DNA from: Lenzites betulinus | Lineage: Eukaryota > Basidiomycota > Agaricomycetes > Polyporales > Polyporaceae | DNA length: 64,000 bases | Direction: 5' to 3' | Assembly: GCA_022264855.1 (NCBI GenBank) | Contig: JABYQU010000010.1 | Span: forward strand, 682,001-746,000 | Shown: positions 39,660 to 51,469 of the stretch, in pieces | Layout of the letters: every line of letters starts with the position of its first letter | Position numbering within the stretch: the first letter of the stretch is position 1 | Position numbers and translations under genes: made by a program | The notes under the pieces: generated by a model | The model's input: the letters and a program-made list of their open reading frames with translations, nothing else | Databases searched by the model: none | Told to the model about the DNA's origin: nothing

Positions 39660-41514
39660 GGTGGACAGGGAGACGGTGAGGGGGCGTGGGTGGGAGATGC
39701 GGGGGAGAGAGAAAGAGGGGGTCCGGGCGAGGAGGGAGGGATAGACCGCGCTCGGGGTATATATACGGAGACGGGGGAGGCGGGTGAAGGAGGGGAACAT
39801 GCAAGGACACTCGATTACGAGAGGCGCAAACGAGGGTCGTGCGTCTAGTCGCGGTCTCCACTTTCGGAATTCCTCATGTTCGTATCACTCGCCTCGTCCG
39901 CCCATCATCCCCTTGCGCATTTTTCCTACTGCCGACATCGCTCATGACCCCGCAGGACTGCCCAGGACTGCCCGCGGCCGCCCACAGGGCCCGGTGCACT
40001 GGCAGCACACCTCACGCGCATCTGTTCCTGGCGCGCGGACTTCGTTCTCGACATCAGACTCAGCCCGTGCATTGCTACCCCCGCCGACGTGGAATACAGA
40101 CACAGGTCGAGGCCGCCGCGCGATCCCAACTCAATATTAGCGGAGAGCACATGTTTTCTAGCCGTCGTCTCGCGTCCCCGGATGACCTCCACAACCCCGC
40201 ACTCCGTGCTTCCCCCGGATCGTCTTCCGGGAGGCTCAGCCAAGCGCCACAGCGCCGGCCTGGGCCTCAATTCTCCGGTTCTCATCTTGTTCGGACGTCT
40301 CGGACGATCTCCCAGCGGGCAAGAACTCCCTCTGGTCGTTCGTTTGAACCTCGTCTGTCGTCTGGGAAGCTGCGCGAGTCAAATGATCGTGCGTGAGGTT
40401 TTGCCTTTAGCCTTCTGACTAGTTCAATTCGTCGGGCGGCCCTTGTGGCCTGGCTCTGGAAGCACTCGGCACCGTAGTTGGTCACTTCTTTCCGCAGGTA
40501 AGGTGAAGCATGGCTGATAGCCGTCTACTCTCGATGAAAGACCTGCAGAAGTACCGCCCGGTTCTCCCACAGCTGAGGCAGTGGCGGTCAGGAGACAACG
40601 TCCGTCCGACACCTAACGCCGCCACTGGCGTTCTCGGCCCCTTTTCAAAGGGAAAGGAATCGCGCACAAGAGCCGCCCTCATCGCTCGCAGACGTTCGTG
40701 AGAACCCGCACGCCGGGGAGGGAGGGATGATCCGCTAGAAGACCTTCGGAGCCCGTTATTCAACATTTGCACTCAGACACCCACTGATTCAATATAATGT
40801 CTCGGCGCATCTCAAGTCCCTGGTACTCCGATACGACATGGAGAGTTTTCTTCTGCGTCCGTATGAGAATCGGACATCCCCCACCGGATCTCTCCACGTC
40901 CCGATGTTGATACGTACGTACAACATTTCACTCATGAGACCTTCAGCGTCAGTTATTTCTAGCCAAGGTATGCAAGCTCAGCAACTCCGGTTCATGGAAG
41001 AATGCTGCCTATGATTACGATGCATATCGTGATACGTCTGAGTGAACAATGATTTCACATGTTTCGGGGCGCGGTTACAAACACGTTTGGCCTAGCACTG
41101 CTAGGAGCTATTCCCTAAGGTCACCATCAGGGAGACATCCAATTCGACTCCAAATGGTTTGCTATATCCACAAGGTTTGTACCACATGTGCATGTGACAA
41201 TGTTATAACAGGCCACTCTAAGTACCCGCCGGTACTACCAGTACTGTCAAGGTCTTTCCTACCAAGTTATCTGAGGACAAACTCATTCGCCGTTCGCACA
41301 TATCGCGAAATCGCGATGCTTCTTGAATGCACATACTCCCAGAGTCCGGTACATCGTCAAGTTATCCGAATGTCGCCGTGGCCCTAGTGCAAATCTCCAA
41401 GTGCTCAGCTACCCGTACGGGCCGCATTGGCGGCCAATGACGTGAGGGTAAGCAATTCGAGAACCCTGACGGGGACACGCTCCTTCCACTACACGCTAAC
41501 CACCATGTCCGGCG
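39660..41514. other. Gene-poor stretch with small doubtful frames
   Basis: Two plus-strand frames could be exons of a small gene: 40151-40396 (DDLHNPALRASPGSSSG, arginine/serine-rich) and 40510-40701 (MADSRLLSMKDLQKYRPVL). A strong donor, GTGCGTGAG, ends the first and an acceptor precedes the second, but the frames do not join. Minus-strand frames here are no better. From 40770 to 41500 I see nothing coding and no transposon ends. Confidence 0.35.
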
Positions 41515-44088
41515 CAAGTGTAGCAATTCTAACAGGTCTGCTTGACCCTGCATGTCCGTACGCCTACATACACTGATAAGGTCGATCCTCCAAATTTGCA
41601 GTGAGCGATACCGCGGCAGCAGACGCGTCTGCGGACCGCTCGGGCCCGACGATCCAGAGTATACTCATCGAGAAGGGATTCGTGTGCAAGCACCTCGTCA
41701 TCGTGCCCGACGACGAGATCCGCATCCGCAGCGTCGTCCTCGGCTGGTGCGATCAGGGCGATGTCGACTGGATCATCACCACCGGCGGCACTGGCTTCGG
41801 TGTGCGCGACAGGACACCGGAGGTGAGCGTTTTATGCAACACTGCGTAGAACCGATCGTCGTGTACTGAGCACGAATACACATATGCTTATTTGCTCGGA
41901 ATGAACTTTTCCGACATGTACACTGCACCTAACGGCGCGCCACGCGATCCACCGCGATGACACGCCCGCCCGCACCAGGCTATCAAGCCCCTGCTCGAGC
42001 GCGAAGCCCCCGGGCTGGTGCACCTCCTCCTGAGCTCCTCGTTGAACTCGACGCCGCTCGCCGCGCTCTCGCGCCCCGTCGCGGGTACGATCCGGCACAC
42101 GCTCATCATCACCCTCCCGGGGAGCGTCAAGGCCGTGCAGGAGAACCTCGCGGCGCTCCTCAGCACCAACGTCGTCGAGCACGCGCTCGAGCTCGTCCGC
42201 GGGGGCTCGGGGCGCGCGGTGCACGCGGCGCTCGCAGCGGAGGGCGTGCGCGTGCCTGGGGGGTCGGTCGCCGCGGCGAGCGTGTCGTCCAGGTCGGGGT
42301 CGGTGTCTGCGGCCGGAGGGGCGCATCATCACCACCATCACCAGCACGGACATGACCATGCGCCGCCGACGCCGCGGAGTGTGTTGTCGCAAGATCCGGC
42401 ATTGCCAGGTAGGACCTGTGTGGCATGGGTTGAACGTAGAATGTTGACGTTGCGGATTCTCATGCAGCCCACACGCGCCAGCGCGAATCGCCGTATCCGC
42501 TCGTCTCGGTCGCGGAAGCATATTTGACTATCCTGCGGGAGATCTCGCCGTCGAGTGTGGCCGAAGCACCTGTGAGAACGCGTCCCTTCTTCCGCACGGA
42601 GCTCTGAGTAGGGACTTACTACTTGTCTTTGTAGGTATCCGCGAAACTGCGGGGGCATGTCATCGCAGAAGACGTATTCGCCCCGCAAAACGTGCCTTCG
42701 ACGTACAGCACGAACGTCGATGGCTATGCTCTTCGATGTACGCCTTTCTTCAGTCTATGTGCTAACATGTGGCACAACTCACCACCCTACACCAGCGACC
42801 GACCCTCCGGGTGTTTACGAGGTCCTCGACCACCGCACGCACGCGCTCTCCGCCCCACTGCCCGAGGGAGCCGTCTTCCGCGTGAACACAGGCGGGCCCC
42901 TGCCCGCGGGCGCAGACGCGGTGATCATGGTCGAAGACACGCGCCTCCACAGCACGAAGCGCACCGCGGCGGGCGAGGAGTACGAGGAGTACGAGATCGA
43001 GACGCTTGCGCAGGTGCCGCCCAGGGAGAACGTGCGCGAGCCTGGCTCGGACGTGCGCCAGGGCGAGCTCGTGCTCGAGCGCGGGACGGTGGTGAGCGGT
43101 GCAGGGGGCGAGGTTGGCACGCTTGCGTTTGTTGGGCGGACGAAGGTGCGTGTGTAATAGATGTCGCAGGAGTTTGGGGGCTGATGGGTATGACAGGTCA
43201 GCGTAGTGAGAAGGCCCGTCGTGGCGCTGCTAAGTACGGGGAACGAGCTGCTGGACGTGCAATCACCTAACCCGTTTCCGAGCCACGGGTGGGGAGGGAT
43301 CTGGGATACAAACAGGCCGTCTCTGCAGGCAGCAATCGAGGGTCTTGGTTACGAGGTCGTCGACCTCGGAATTGTGCCGGATAGGTATGCGCCTGTGCTT
43401 CTGTCATATCCTCCAGTCAGCTACTCATCATCGCTGGAAGCCTCGAAGCGCACGTCGATGCACTCCGCAGAAGCCTAGAAGTTGCTGACCTGGTGCTGAC
43501 AACCGGGGGTACCTCGATGGGCGTTGGAGATCTGCTCAAGCCCGTCATAGAGCGCCACCTTGGGGGCACAGTGCACTTCGGGCGCGTGAGGGTGAAGCCC
43601 GGGAAACCCACGACGTTTGCGACGGTCCCAACCCCCGGGGGACGGAGCGAGCGCGTCCCGCTCTTCGCGCTGCCAGGGAACCCTGCAAGCGCGCTCGTGA
43701 TGTTTCACGTCTTCGTCATTCCGGCGCTCAGGAAGTTGGGTGGGTGGCCAGAAGATAGATGTCGCCTGCCTAGCGTAAGGGTCCAGGTACGTGCAGAATT
43801 CAAGGTCGGTCTGAGGGCCAAAAATTCTCAGTGCATGCATCGTCATAGATTCAAGAATCCATGCGTCTGGACTCTCGTCCCGAGTACCATCGCGCGGTCA
43901 TCAAGGCCAGTCCAGTCGGCTTCAAAGCGTACAGTACGGGTGGGCAGCGGTCCAGTAGAGTCGCAAGCCTCAAGGGCGCGAACGGCTTGGTCGCGCTGCC
44001 TCCAAGAGGGGAGAGAGGGCCCAGCAAACTTGAGATTGGGGACTTGGTGGAGGCGATTCTAATCGGGGAAGTTTTGATGGAGGACTAG
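41515..44088 (+). CDS. cnxE: Molybdenum cofactor synthesis fusion protein, gephyrin/CnxE type (MogA-MoeA)
   Basis: This bifunctional protein adenylylates molybdopterin (MogA part) and inserts molybdate (MoeA part). The MogA domain starts MSGASVAILTVSDTAAADAS and contains WIITTGGTGFGVRDRTPE and HTLIITLPGSVKAVQENL. A linker holds a histidine-rich cluster (GAHHHHHHQHGHDHAPP). The MoeA domain follows: YPLVSVAEAYLTILREIS, FAPQNVPSTYSTNVDGYALR, VFRVNTGGPLPAGADAVIMV, VALLSTGNELL, LVLTTGGTSMGVGDLLKPVI, FGRVRVKPGKPTTFA, LFALPGNPASALVMFHVFV and EYHRAVIKASPVGF. All of these are family signatures. About ten introns are removed. The order MogA then MoeA is that of gephyrin and fungal CnxE, opposite to plant Cnx1. 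Confidence 0.94.
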
Positions 44089-44165
44089 AATGGCTCGGTG
44101 AAGGGGAATACTAGCAATACACTACCGTGTTGTACAATAAGATGTCGTGACGGAGGCATCGATGC

Positions 44166-44947
44166 TCATTTCTTCATTGCGATCAGTTCCTGTGGTGGGG
44201 TAAGGCATGAGCTTACAAACTAAGAGAAGAGAATGGATTGGTACCATATTATCTACTTCGGCTTGTAACGCCGCGAGCTCGTCTTCGAGCTTCTGTTTCT
44301 GACGCGATAGCATCTGCAACCGGCGGACATCAAGCTTGCCCATGCCACCCGTGCTCGCTGCTGCCCTCGAAGTTGGGCGAGACTGTGATGCCTCCACCTT
44401 GTATGGCCGTCAGCATAAATACTACAATTGTACAGTCGTCAACGTACCTTCGCTTGCAGCATGCTCTCTCTCTTCAGCAGAATTTGGAGGCCTTTCTCGG
44501 CGCGCGAGAGCAGTTCGTTGATCTGCGGCTCTATCTCATCGCTGAGGTCTGCCTTGTATCTCCGGACAGTGCTCTCGTCAACCAAGAGGAATACCTGTCG
44601 AGTCGCAGAGTCAGCATGGTTTCACGCAACAGAAACGAGGCCAACTGTACACGGTCGCTATTTAGCACCCTGCTCATGCGCGGAAGGTCGTATGTGCCTT
44701 GTCGGATAATTTCTTGTGCAGAGTACGCCTGTAATTAACAAGTCAATATGTCAGCAGTATATATCCCTAAATCACATACCTCTTCGCAACAATCTTCCAT
44801 GGCCATTACACATTCTTGCAGATACGGGCTGCATGTCGCGTTTGTATCGACCGTTCGATACAAGTCAGGGTTTCCAGGGAAGATGGAGTCCCTAGGTCCC
44901 AGACGCGGATGTACGGAAAGACGCGAGGCGCGATGACTCTTCTCCAT
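44166..44947 (-). CDS. SPC19: DASH/Dam1 complex subunit Spc19
   Basis: Spc19 is part of the fungal DASH ring that couples kinetochores to microtubule ends. The start MEKSHRASRLSVHPRLGP leads into SIFPGNPDLYRTVDT and YLQECVMAMEDCCEE. Across an intron comes AYSAQEIIRQGTYDLPRMSR. Another intron separates VLNSDR from VFLLVDESTVRRYKADLSDE. The coiled coil is IEPQINELLSRAEKGLQILL and VRRLQMLSRQKQKLEDELAA. A final intron adds MELIAMKK and the stop at 44166. The order and lengths match fungal Spc19. The gene is convergent with cnxE, with 77 bp between stop codons. Confidence 0.9.
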
Positions 44948-45014
44948 CTCCCTCTACTTGTCGCGAGACGGTTCCCCAAGTACTGGCCGTTCTCACTCTG
45001 GAGTGTGGCGTCGA

Positions 45015-45346
45015 TGAGTACAACCGCAGGCGCCTCCGACGCGTCTGTGGCTGCAGCACCCGCCGGCCAAACAAAGCCACCCCCACTTCAAGCTCCGCTC
45101 AAACCGCCCTATATAACCGCACAATTTGCACTGCGTCTCCCCAGTGTCCAGCCCAACCACCGAAGCGTCAGCCCGTGCACTCGTGCGCGGGACCAGCCGT
45201 TCACTCGTCTGTTGACGTCGTTCACAGTTGGCGGAGCGAGGCGTCCCTCGGGGCGCTCACAAGAGCGAGCGGCGCTGCCCTGCTCCCCCTCGCCACGGCT
45301 GAGTCCGCCGCCCGCAAGGGAGGTGTTGATTCGTCGGAGGGGTTGA
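45015..45346 (+). CDS. Doubtful proline/alanine-rich frame
   Basis: An ATG at 45015, 67 bp from the divergent SPC19 start, opens MSTTAGASDASVAAAPAGQT and PYITAQFALRLPSVQP. The remainder is arginine/serine-rich with no conserved look, and a TATATAA lies inside it at 45110. It could be the first exon of a gene I cannot complete, or non-coding. The opposite strand also has an open stretch (45222-45536) with moderate coding character. Confidence 0.2.
45110..45116 (+). promoter_or_regulatory. TATA-like box identical in context to that of U2
   Basis: TATATAA lies within CGCCCTATATAACC (45105-45118), the same 14 bases as upstream of the U2 gene. No known snRNA was found in the following 400 bases. 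Confidence 0.35.
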
Positions 45347-45673
45347 CGTGGGGCGGCGTCGTGGCGTTATATTCCTGTACTTGCCGTACACCCTCGTCTT
45401 CGGACGGGGTGCCACTATGTGGCCGTGACGGTTTGGTGAAACCATAACGCAGACAGACCTTCCTAATTCTCTCGGTGTATGTAGTACGTATACTAGCATA
45501 CGCTGCAATCAAATTTCCTTTCGCTGTCTCTATCACCTGTGCTGTTTTGCGAAAGCCGCATCTTCGACGATCTTCAGGACGGCGATAGTAAACTGGTGCT
45601 AGGAGCGCATCCCTGGAAGAACGAACGTCTGGTATACCGCTATAAGATAGAAGTCGATAATTTACACCGTCTA

Positions 45674-48145
45674 CTATGTCCTCCTCGGACTCCTCTCATC
45701 CTCGTCGTCACTCGTACTCCCCACGTCAAATATCGCCTCTTCCTCCTCCAGCGTCCCCGCACGCTCCTTGCCCTTCCTCGGGCGGAACGTCTGCTCCCCA
45801 TCGTAGTCGCCGTCACGACCCCGCCCGACGGACGAGTTGAGCGGGATGCTCTCCTCGGTGGGCAGGGACAGCCCGCGCGCACGGTTCCGCCGCGAGCGCC
45901 ACCAGAGGAAACCGCCGACAGCGATGACGATGAAGACGAGCACGACTGCGGCCGAGCCGGCGTTGTAGTACGCTAGAGGTGCACATACATCCGCGTCAGT
46001 TTGTTAGATCGTCGACATATGGAGGTCTGTGGAAGTAGCACGCACCTTCCCACATCGCCTTGTCCTGCTCGGGACTCTTGCTTGGACCGGGTGTAGCGGC
46101 GGGGACGTCGTCTAGGATCGCTGGGAGTGGCTTGGCGTCGTCGCCTACCGCGCTCGGTATGCGTGCGGAGCCGTCAGTGATCGCAGTGAAGTTTACGCCC
46201 ATGAAGCGCAGGATCATGTCGTGCGTGACGTGCGGTACGTCGTAGCCGACCATGTGCGACGCGTTGAAGATCTGGGGAGCGCAACGTGAGTGGGTGAGAA
46301 GCACACGAAATGGGAGTAGACTGACTTTCACGTAGGTCAAGTTGCGCGACCCGACCCATGTCCCCGCTTGTGTACTATCCACAGTCCACGCCTGTGTCTG
46401 CACTTTCTACTCGTTGCACAACAAGTCAGCCCCAGCAATCTAGAGTCATGTTCGCGCGTGGATGCTTACTCCAAGGCCGGTTTCGCCATTCCAGTGCATA
46501 GATTGGATCATACTCTCGATGCCGACGTAGTTGCAGATCAGGTCCTGGTCACCGACGAAGAGCATAACCGGGATACGCTCGAGCACGCGCGGGAGTACGG
46601 TGATGGACGAGTTGGACTTGCGGGTCGAAAATTCGGCGTGTACACGGCTTTTGCACTCCACCCACGTCCCAGGCACGTTGGACGCGTGAATCGCGTTTAC
46701 CACATCTCGTCGCTAGACTCAGGTATTAGCTGGCACACGAAGAGATAATTCAATGTGGGCGTACAGCGAGATACTTGTAAACATCGGGCAGGTCCGGCGG
46801 CCAGTTCATCCCGCATTGGGGCTGGACGTCCTCCAGGCGTACATCATAGATGTTGAGACACTTCTTTTCCCCGTTTACCCTGAAGTCCTGGTAAGACCAC
46901 ACAGACCCAGGTGCTGGGATATTGAAACTAGACCTACTCGTGGTTCTTACCCGAAATAACGGTCATCATCACGTCTTCGCAAATGTCGACGTGCACAGGC
47001 TCGACGTTGGTGAACTTGTCCAGCTCTTGCATGCACCGGTCCGTGATATCCTTTCCGCTCTTGTATACCTGCATTATGAAAGTGATTCAGCCGTAATTAT
47101 CAGAGGGACTTGAAAGTGCTATCTTACGTCCGAGGTGGTCTCTATTATACCGTGCTTGACGGCGTAGTCCAGGTAAGCCGGATACTGGCGGCGCGCGTCG
47201 TGCCACCCGTTCCCGATTGCAACGCCTTTCAAGGGCATGTTTAGCCTCGAATCCAGGATGGCGTCGGCAAAATATGGAATGTATTGGCCCGCGTAACTCT
47301 CGCCTGCGATATACGCCTGCGGTATTGCGTTTAGTCCCAACTTGCGCGGCTGTAATAGTGATGTACTCACATCGACGTCTTGGTATTCCGGGAACACCCT
47401 GTAGAAATTGCGCAAGAATTCTACGAAATGCGCGGATGCCTATGGTAGTCATTACACCGCCCGGGCGAAAGGTGGTAGGGTATACGGTTTACCTCAGGAA
47501 GCTCATGGTCAAACTTGTTGGATGGCGCGTATGAGAAGCCAGTTCCTGCCGGCTGGTCGACTGTAAGGAAACGTTCAGGTGAGGATAGGAATTCTTGAGA
47601 GCAAGAAGTCCTTACTATAGACCACAGTCGCGTACTCTTCCCAGCCACCTTCCACCGTCTTCAGGCCACCTTTCCCATCCACCCGCCACGGGCCCACCTC
47701 CATCATAAGACCGTCAAACGATGAACAGCCGGGACCACCCTACATGTATCTTCTTCAATACGCGGCCGCGTTCCAAGATTGTGAATTGCGTGCTTACATT
47801 CAGCCAGAATATAATCCGCTCCTTGTCCGCCGTACGGCGCGCCTTAACGAGGAAGAAGTACAGGTGCGCGGTGACGTCTGTGGGCGTCGCTGTACCTGCG
47901 TCAGGGTCAGAGGATAGGTGCCCCGCGTACATGCGCAGGGGCCTGCTCTCATCCTGGTGTAGATCTGGGAGGTGTGAAACATAGAAAGATGCAGCGGACG
48001 GTACTGAGCATGGAGATTGGTTTCAGCAGGTGGTTGGGGCTTCAAATTGAAATTACTGACCATCTGTAGGTGCTGCAAGACTAGGCAATGCGCAGAGTAG
48101 TGAAATAAGAAGGAGCGAGCAGAGGCGCGAGGCGAAGGCGCGCAT
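45674..48145 (-). CDS. KEX1: KEX1-type serine carboxypeptidase, Golgi membrane
   Basis: Kex1 trims C-terminal basic residues from secreted precursors after Kex2 cleavage in the late Golgi. The signal peptide is [20 protein letters not shown], then PSLAAP. Core S10 family motifs are [37 protein letters not shown], the nucleophile segment [20 protein letters not shown], the catalytic aspartate in [18 protein letters not shown] and the histidine in [14 protein letters not shown] stalk rich in proline and aspartate leads to the transmembrane helix [18 protein letters not shown], flanked by RSRRNRARG. The cytosolic tail is acidic and ends [11 protein letters not shown]. The membrane anchor and acidic tail separate Kex1 from soluble vacuolar carboxypeptidase Y. 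About eleven introns are present. Confidence 0.95.
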
Positions 48146-48406
48146 TGCTATACGGTACGTGGACCTCCGCGGTGGAGGCAACCAGGCCAGAATGCAGACC
48201 AAGGACCTCCGAGCGTAGCCGTTCAATGAGACCAAGCCACCCAAGTTTCCAACGACTCGACCAGCAAGAGTCCGAGGGTATCTAGCGGTGGAGGAGAGTG
48301 GGCGGAGGTGTCAGAGTACTGCAAGGCACCCAGCATGCGCAGTACGGTATGAGACATAACGCTGTTATGCCCATTTTTGGACTTATTTACCCAGAATAAT
48401 TGGCTG
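48146..48406. other. Intergenic stretch
   Basis: Upstream flank of KEX1 and 3' flank of the next small gene. No further feature was recognised. Confidence 0.4.
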
Positions 48407-48910
48407 CTAAACTTCGGCCCGGCCACCGCGCACGCTCGCGAGGCCTTCGTAGACGACCTCCTCGAGCTCCTCCTGGCTGTCCTGCTCGATGAGCGCACCC
48501 CGACACCCCCGCGAGAGGTACGCGCCCTCCCCAAGGTCCGCGCGGCGCGATCAGACGTCGTTCGCCGCAATCAGGAGAAACATAATTACTCACAATAATA
48601 TGGATCAGGCACGCTTATCTCCCGTTCACACAGCGCGATGGCGTGCACCAGGTGCCGGTGGACGATTACAGCCGCGCGCCCCAACACTAGGCTTTGAGTT
48701 CGCGCTCTTCCTCCTCCTTGCTCCAGCACCCCATCCGCCACCTCCTGGGCCCCCTTGTGTTCGACCTGCTGCCTCCAGGTCGCAAAACTCGTGCTAGCTA
48801 AAGGGACAGACGTGCACACACGACCGCCCCTGACTCTCAGCCCGATCCCTACTACACCGCTCAAAGCCGCTGCTGCTGTAGCACACGTACGCTAGCACAC
48901 GACAGCCCAT
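48407..48910 (-). CDS. Small unrecognised protein; splice sites uncertain
   Basis: Two minus-strand segments look strongly coding. The first reads FATWRQQVEHKGAQEVADGV, LVLGRAAVIVHRHLVHAIAL and CEREISVPDPYY. The second reads GAYLSRGCRGALIEQDSQEE, LEEVVYEGLASVRGGRAEV, with the stop at 48407. They differ in frame. A canonical join is AGC|GTGCCT to GGGGAG|GGCGCG. A smoother protein (DPYYYLGEGAYL) would need GTGAGT with an acceptor ending GG. For the start, MGC at 48910 spliced through a roughly 100-base intron fits. That would put two divergent start codons only 16 bp apart, which is suspicious. I assign no function. Confidence 0.4.
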
Positions 48911-48926
48911 CCGGCCTACGACAACG

Positions 48927-50140
48927 ATGAAGCTTTCTACCATCTTCCTCCCCTCGCTCCTGTGCGCCGCCACCGCGAGCGCGCAGTACTTCTCCGCAGG
49001 CTGGGCCCCGGGCCAGCCCAACCTCGTCACCGACGCCCCCGCGCCCACCGCGAATGCCCCACCCCCCGACGAGACTTTCGACCGCGCAGAGACACCAGCA
49101 CCCGCCCCGCCAGCGAGTGGAGCTGGAGGGCTAGTAGCGGGGCTTACGTCGCTCCTCGATGTGAACCGGTTGCTCACCGCGCCGCCGGTGGCGGCGCTCT
49201 TCGGGAAGCTGGGCATGAACATCACCGAGGCGGTCGGACGCGCGACCGCGTCGCCGTGGGACCTGCGTATCCCGTTCATCACGGACGAGAACTTCGAGGA
49301 GATGATCGTCAATGAGGAGCTGACACCCGAGGAGGAGAGCGAGCGAATTTGGTTCCTCATCATGTGTGTAATCCTTTTGCTTGCCCTCGAGGTGGCGTTT
49401 GGACAGGGGTGCTCACGCAGGGTTTGGGCATAGCTCGGTGACAGCAGGCGGGAACAACGCGATCTCGCAGTTCGTGGACAAGAGCTTTGACGAGGCGTTC
49501 AACCAGACTCTCATTGCGGGCGACCTTCCGCACGTCCGCTGGGGCCGCATTGACTATATCAACGTCACCTACCTCACGACGAAGTGGTCCGTCTGGTCGT
49601 ACGTGCTCGTTGCATGCCCCACATGCAGTAACTGACATGACTTGTCTGCAGAGGCCCGTACTTGGTACTGCTCAAGGACAGGGGCCAGTCGCTCCGCTTC
49701 TACAAGGCCGACCGTGTGCGCGTCACCTCCGAGCTCTTGCGCGAGCTGCTCACCGAGGAGATCTGGCGCAACACTGCCACCTGGTCGTCGAACTTCGCCC
49801 CCGGCGGAAAGCGGTAAGTCTACATCGTGCTGCGACTCCGTTCTCTTCTCGCTTTACTGACGCTCTGTGCTCACATAGGGAGTGGATCTTGCACTACTAC
49901 GCCTTCGGCTTGATGCGCGTGTTCAACTTCGTGAACCGCTTCCCTCGCTGGGTGCTCATGATTGCGTCTGGGATGATCGCGAGCCTGGTCATGCGTCTTC
50001 TGCACCGTAACGAGAAGCCGGCGGCGGAAACCAAGCCCGTCGAGGCGGAGTCCGTTGTAAGCGAGACGGTGGTCGCGACCAGCACAGCGACAGCGAGCCC
50101 AAGCAAGAGCAAGGGCAAGCAGCGCAAAAACAAGAAGTAG
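48927..50140 (+). CDS. Secretory-pathway membrane protein, thioredoxin-like region, unrecognised role
   Basis: MKLSTIFLPSLLCAATASAQ is a clear signal peptide. A proline-rich spacer, a hydrophobic region (GLVAGLTSLLDVNRLL) and WDLRIPFITDENFEEMIVNE follow. After introns comes NAISQFVDKSFDEAFNQTLI, WGRIDYINVTYLTTKWSVW and GPYLVLLKDRGQSLRFYKAD. This alternation, with a partner strand RIDYINVTYL and a GPYLVLLKDRG strand, suggests a thioredoxin fold without a CXXC active site. A C-terminal transmembrane helix (RWVLMIASGMIASLVMRLL) precedes a lysine-rich tail ending KGKQRKNKK, compatible with ER retention. The proteins closest in my memory are uncharacterised fungal ER proteins. The donor at the end of exon 1 allows more than one acceptor. 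Confidence 0.78.
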
Positions 50141-50415
50141 GCAGAATATCTTTGTATGGGCTTGTAGGAGCGGGGAGAGTAGCGCACATAGCGTAATTTA
50201 TCTTGAATGCTTGTGGCTGGGTGTATGGGTGGGCGATGCGGTTTCCAGGCCATAGTACGTGTAGTCCTGTAATGATACCGATGCTAATATCTATGACCAT
50301 GCTTCTTCTATCGGGGCTCGCAAGCAAGAATTAGATATCCGTAGAGTGGTGAATGTGCTAGGTGGGTAATGTACAATGCGCGACAGCGGTATAGCAAGAA
50401 GCAGGTGCAAGGATT

Positions 50416-51469
50416 CTACTCCTTGTACGGGTAATCGAAGGGGGGCTGATCTTTCCGCCTCCAGAGCTTTTTCCTGCAATGCATGTCAGCTGTGGACACG
50501 CGCGTGAAGGAAGCAGGCGTACGCACTTCTTCTTGGTCCGAGTGTCCTCGGCGAAGATCTCGACGCAATACTTTGCCTTGAACTCGCGGATGAAGCGCGG
50601 GTCCCAGAGCTCGCTCGCGATCCCCAAGTCCTTGCAGCAGCGCATGAGTGCGTTACTCTTGCACGCCTCGGTGGCGGTCGGGATACCGTTCGGGTCGAAG
50701 TACTCCTGCTCTCCGCGGGCGATCCCCACCAACCTGTTGATTGCACAGTACGTTTAGCAGCGGATCCCGGCAACGTTGTGGGGAATGACTGACCGGCCCA
50801 AGCACACAAGAGCATACTCTCTGCTCACGACTCGAGGGCCGACATTCGTCTCGCTTCTCGGCGCAAGACCCCACCCGCCAGGGCCAAATGCCCTGTTCAA
50901 CACACGGCGGTACTTGATTTCGGGAAGGTATATGAGGCCATCTGCATACCCGTCAATTATTCTCATCTTAGCGAGGGTTCTCACGGAGGGGACAAACCTG
51001 GCTTAATCTCCACGTCCAGCGGGTCCACGGGCGTCATGAGCACGTCCGACACCTCCTTCGGGAACGGCTGCGTCGACAGCCCAAAGTAGCTCCTCGACCA
51101 GTCCGGGTGCGTCGGGTCGCGCGGGGAGCCGCCGATAGCAGCACTGTCAGTGAACTCGGCCGGAGGTCCAGAGTTTTGTGATTCCACCGGGGGTGCGGAC
51201 GAGCGCAGAGCAGATGAAGACGGCACAGTCTCAGCGGGAACTCCATACGCCTCGGGAGGGACATCAACCTCGCCCGCAGTGCTGGGGAGGGTCTCGACAA
51301 TGGAAGGGTTGCCGCGGCCGACTGTAGAGCTTGCTTTGGCAGCGGAAGTCTTCAGCGGGTACGTACGGCGCGCTGCAGGAGCCGGGGAAGGCGAGGTTGC
51401 GTAGAGCCTCACGGAGGCTGACGAGAGTCGCGAGCTCGCTGCGAGGCGGTTCAGTAGTCTGCTGGCCAT
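50416..51469 (-). CDS. MGM101: Mitochondrial genome maintenance protein MGM101
   Basis: Mgm101 is a Rad52-like single-strand annealing protein needed to repair and keep mitochondrial [23 protein letters not shown] is a mitochondrial presequence. A disordered region runs to [20 protein letters not shown]. The conserved core then spans introns: [106 protein letters not shown] and [20 protein letters not shown]. The C-terminus [17 protein letters not shown] with the stop at 50416 is the family end. I chose the ATG at 51469 over an upstream in-frame codon because it starts the presequence. Confidence 0.95.

Noticed and set aside
39660..41514. Transposon remnant in the gene-poor stretch
   Set aside because: No terminal repeats, reverse transcriptase or transposase-like sequence was visible.
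42325..42345. Histidine run as a cloning tag or vector contamination
   Set aside because: It lies inside a continuous exon between two native domains, with no vector-like flanks.
45140..45540. Another snRNA (U1, U4, U5 or U6) after the second TATA block
   Set aside because: None of the conserved cores or an Sm site could be found in this stretch.
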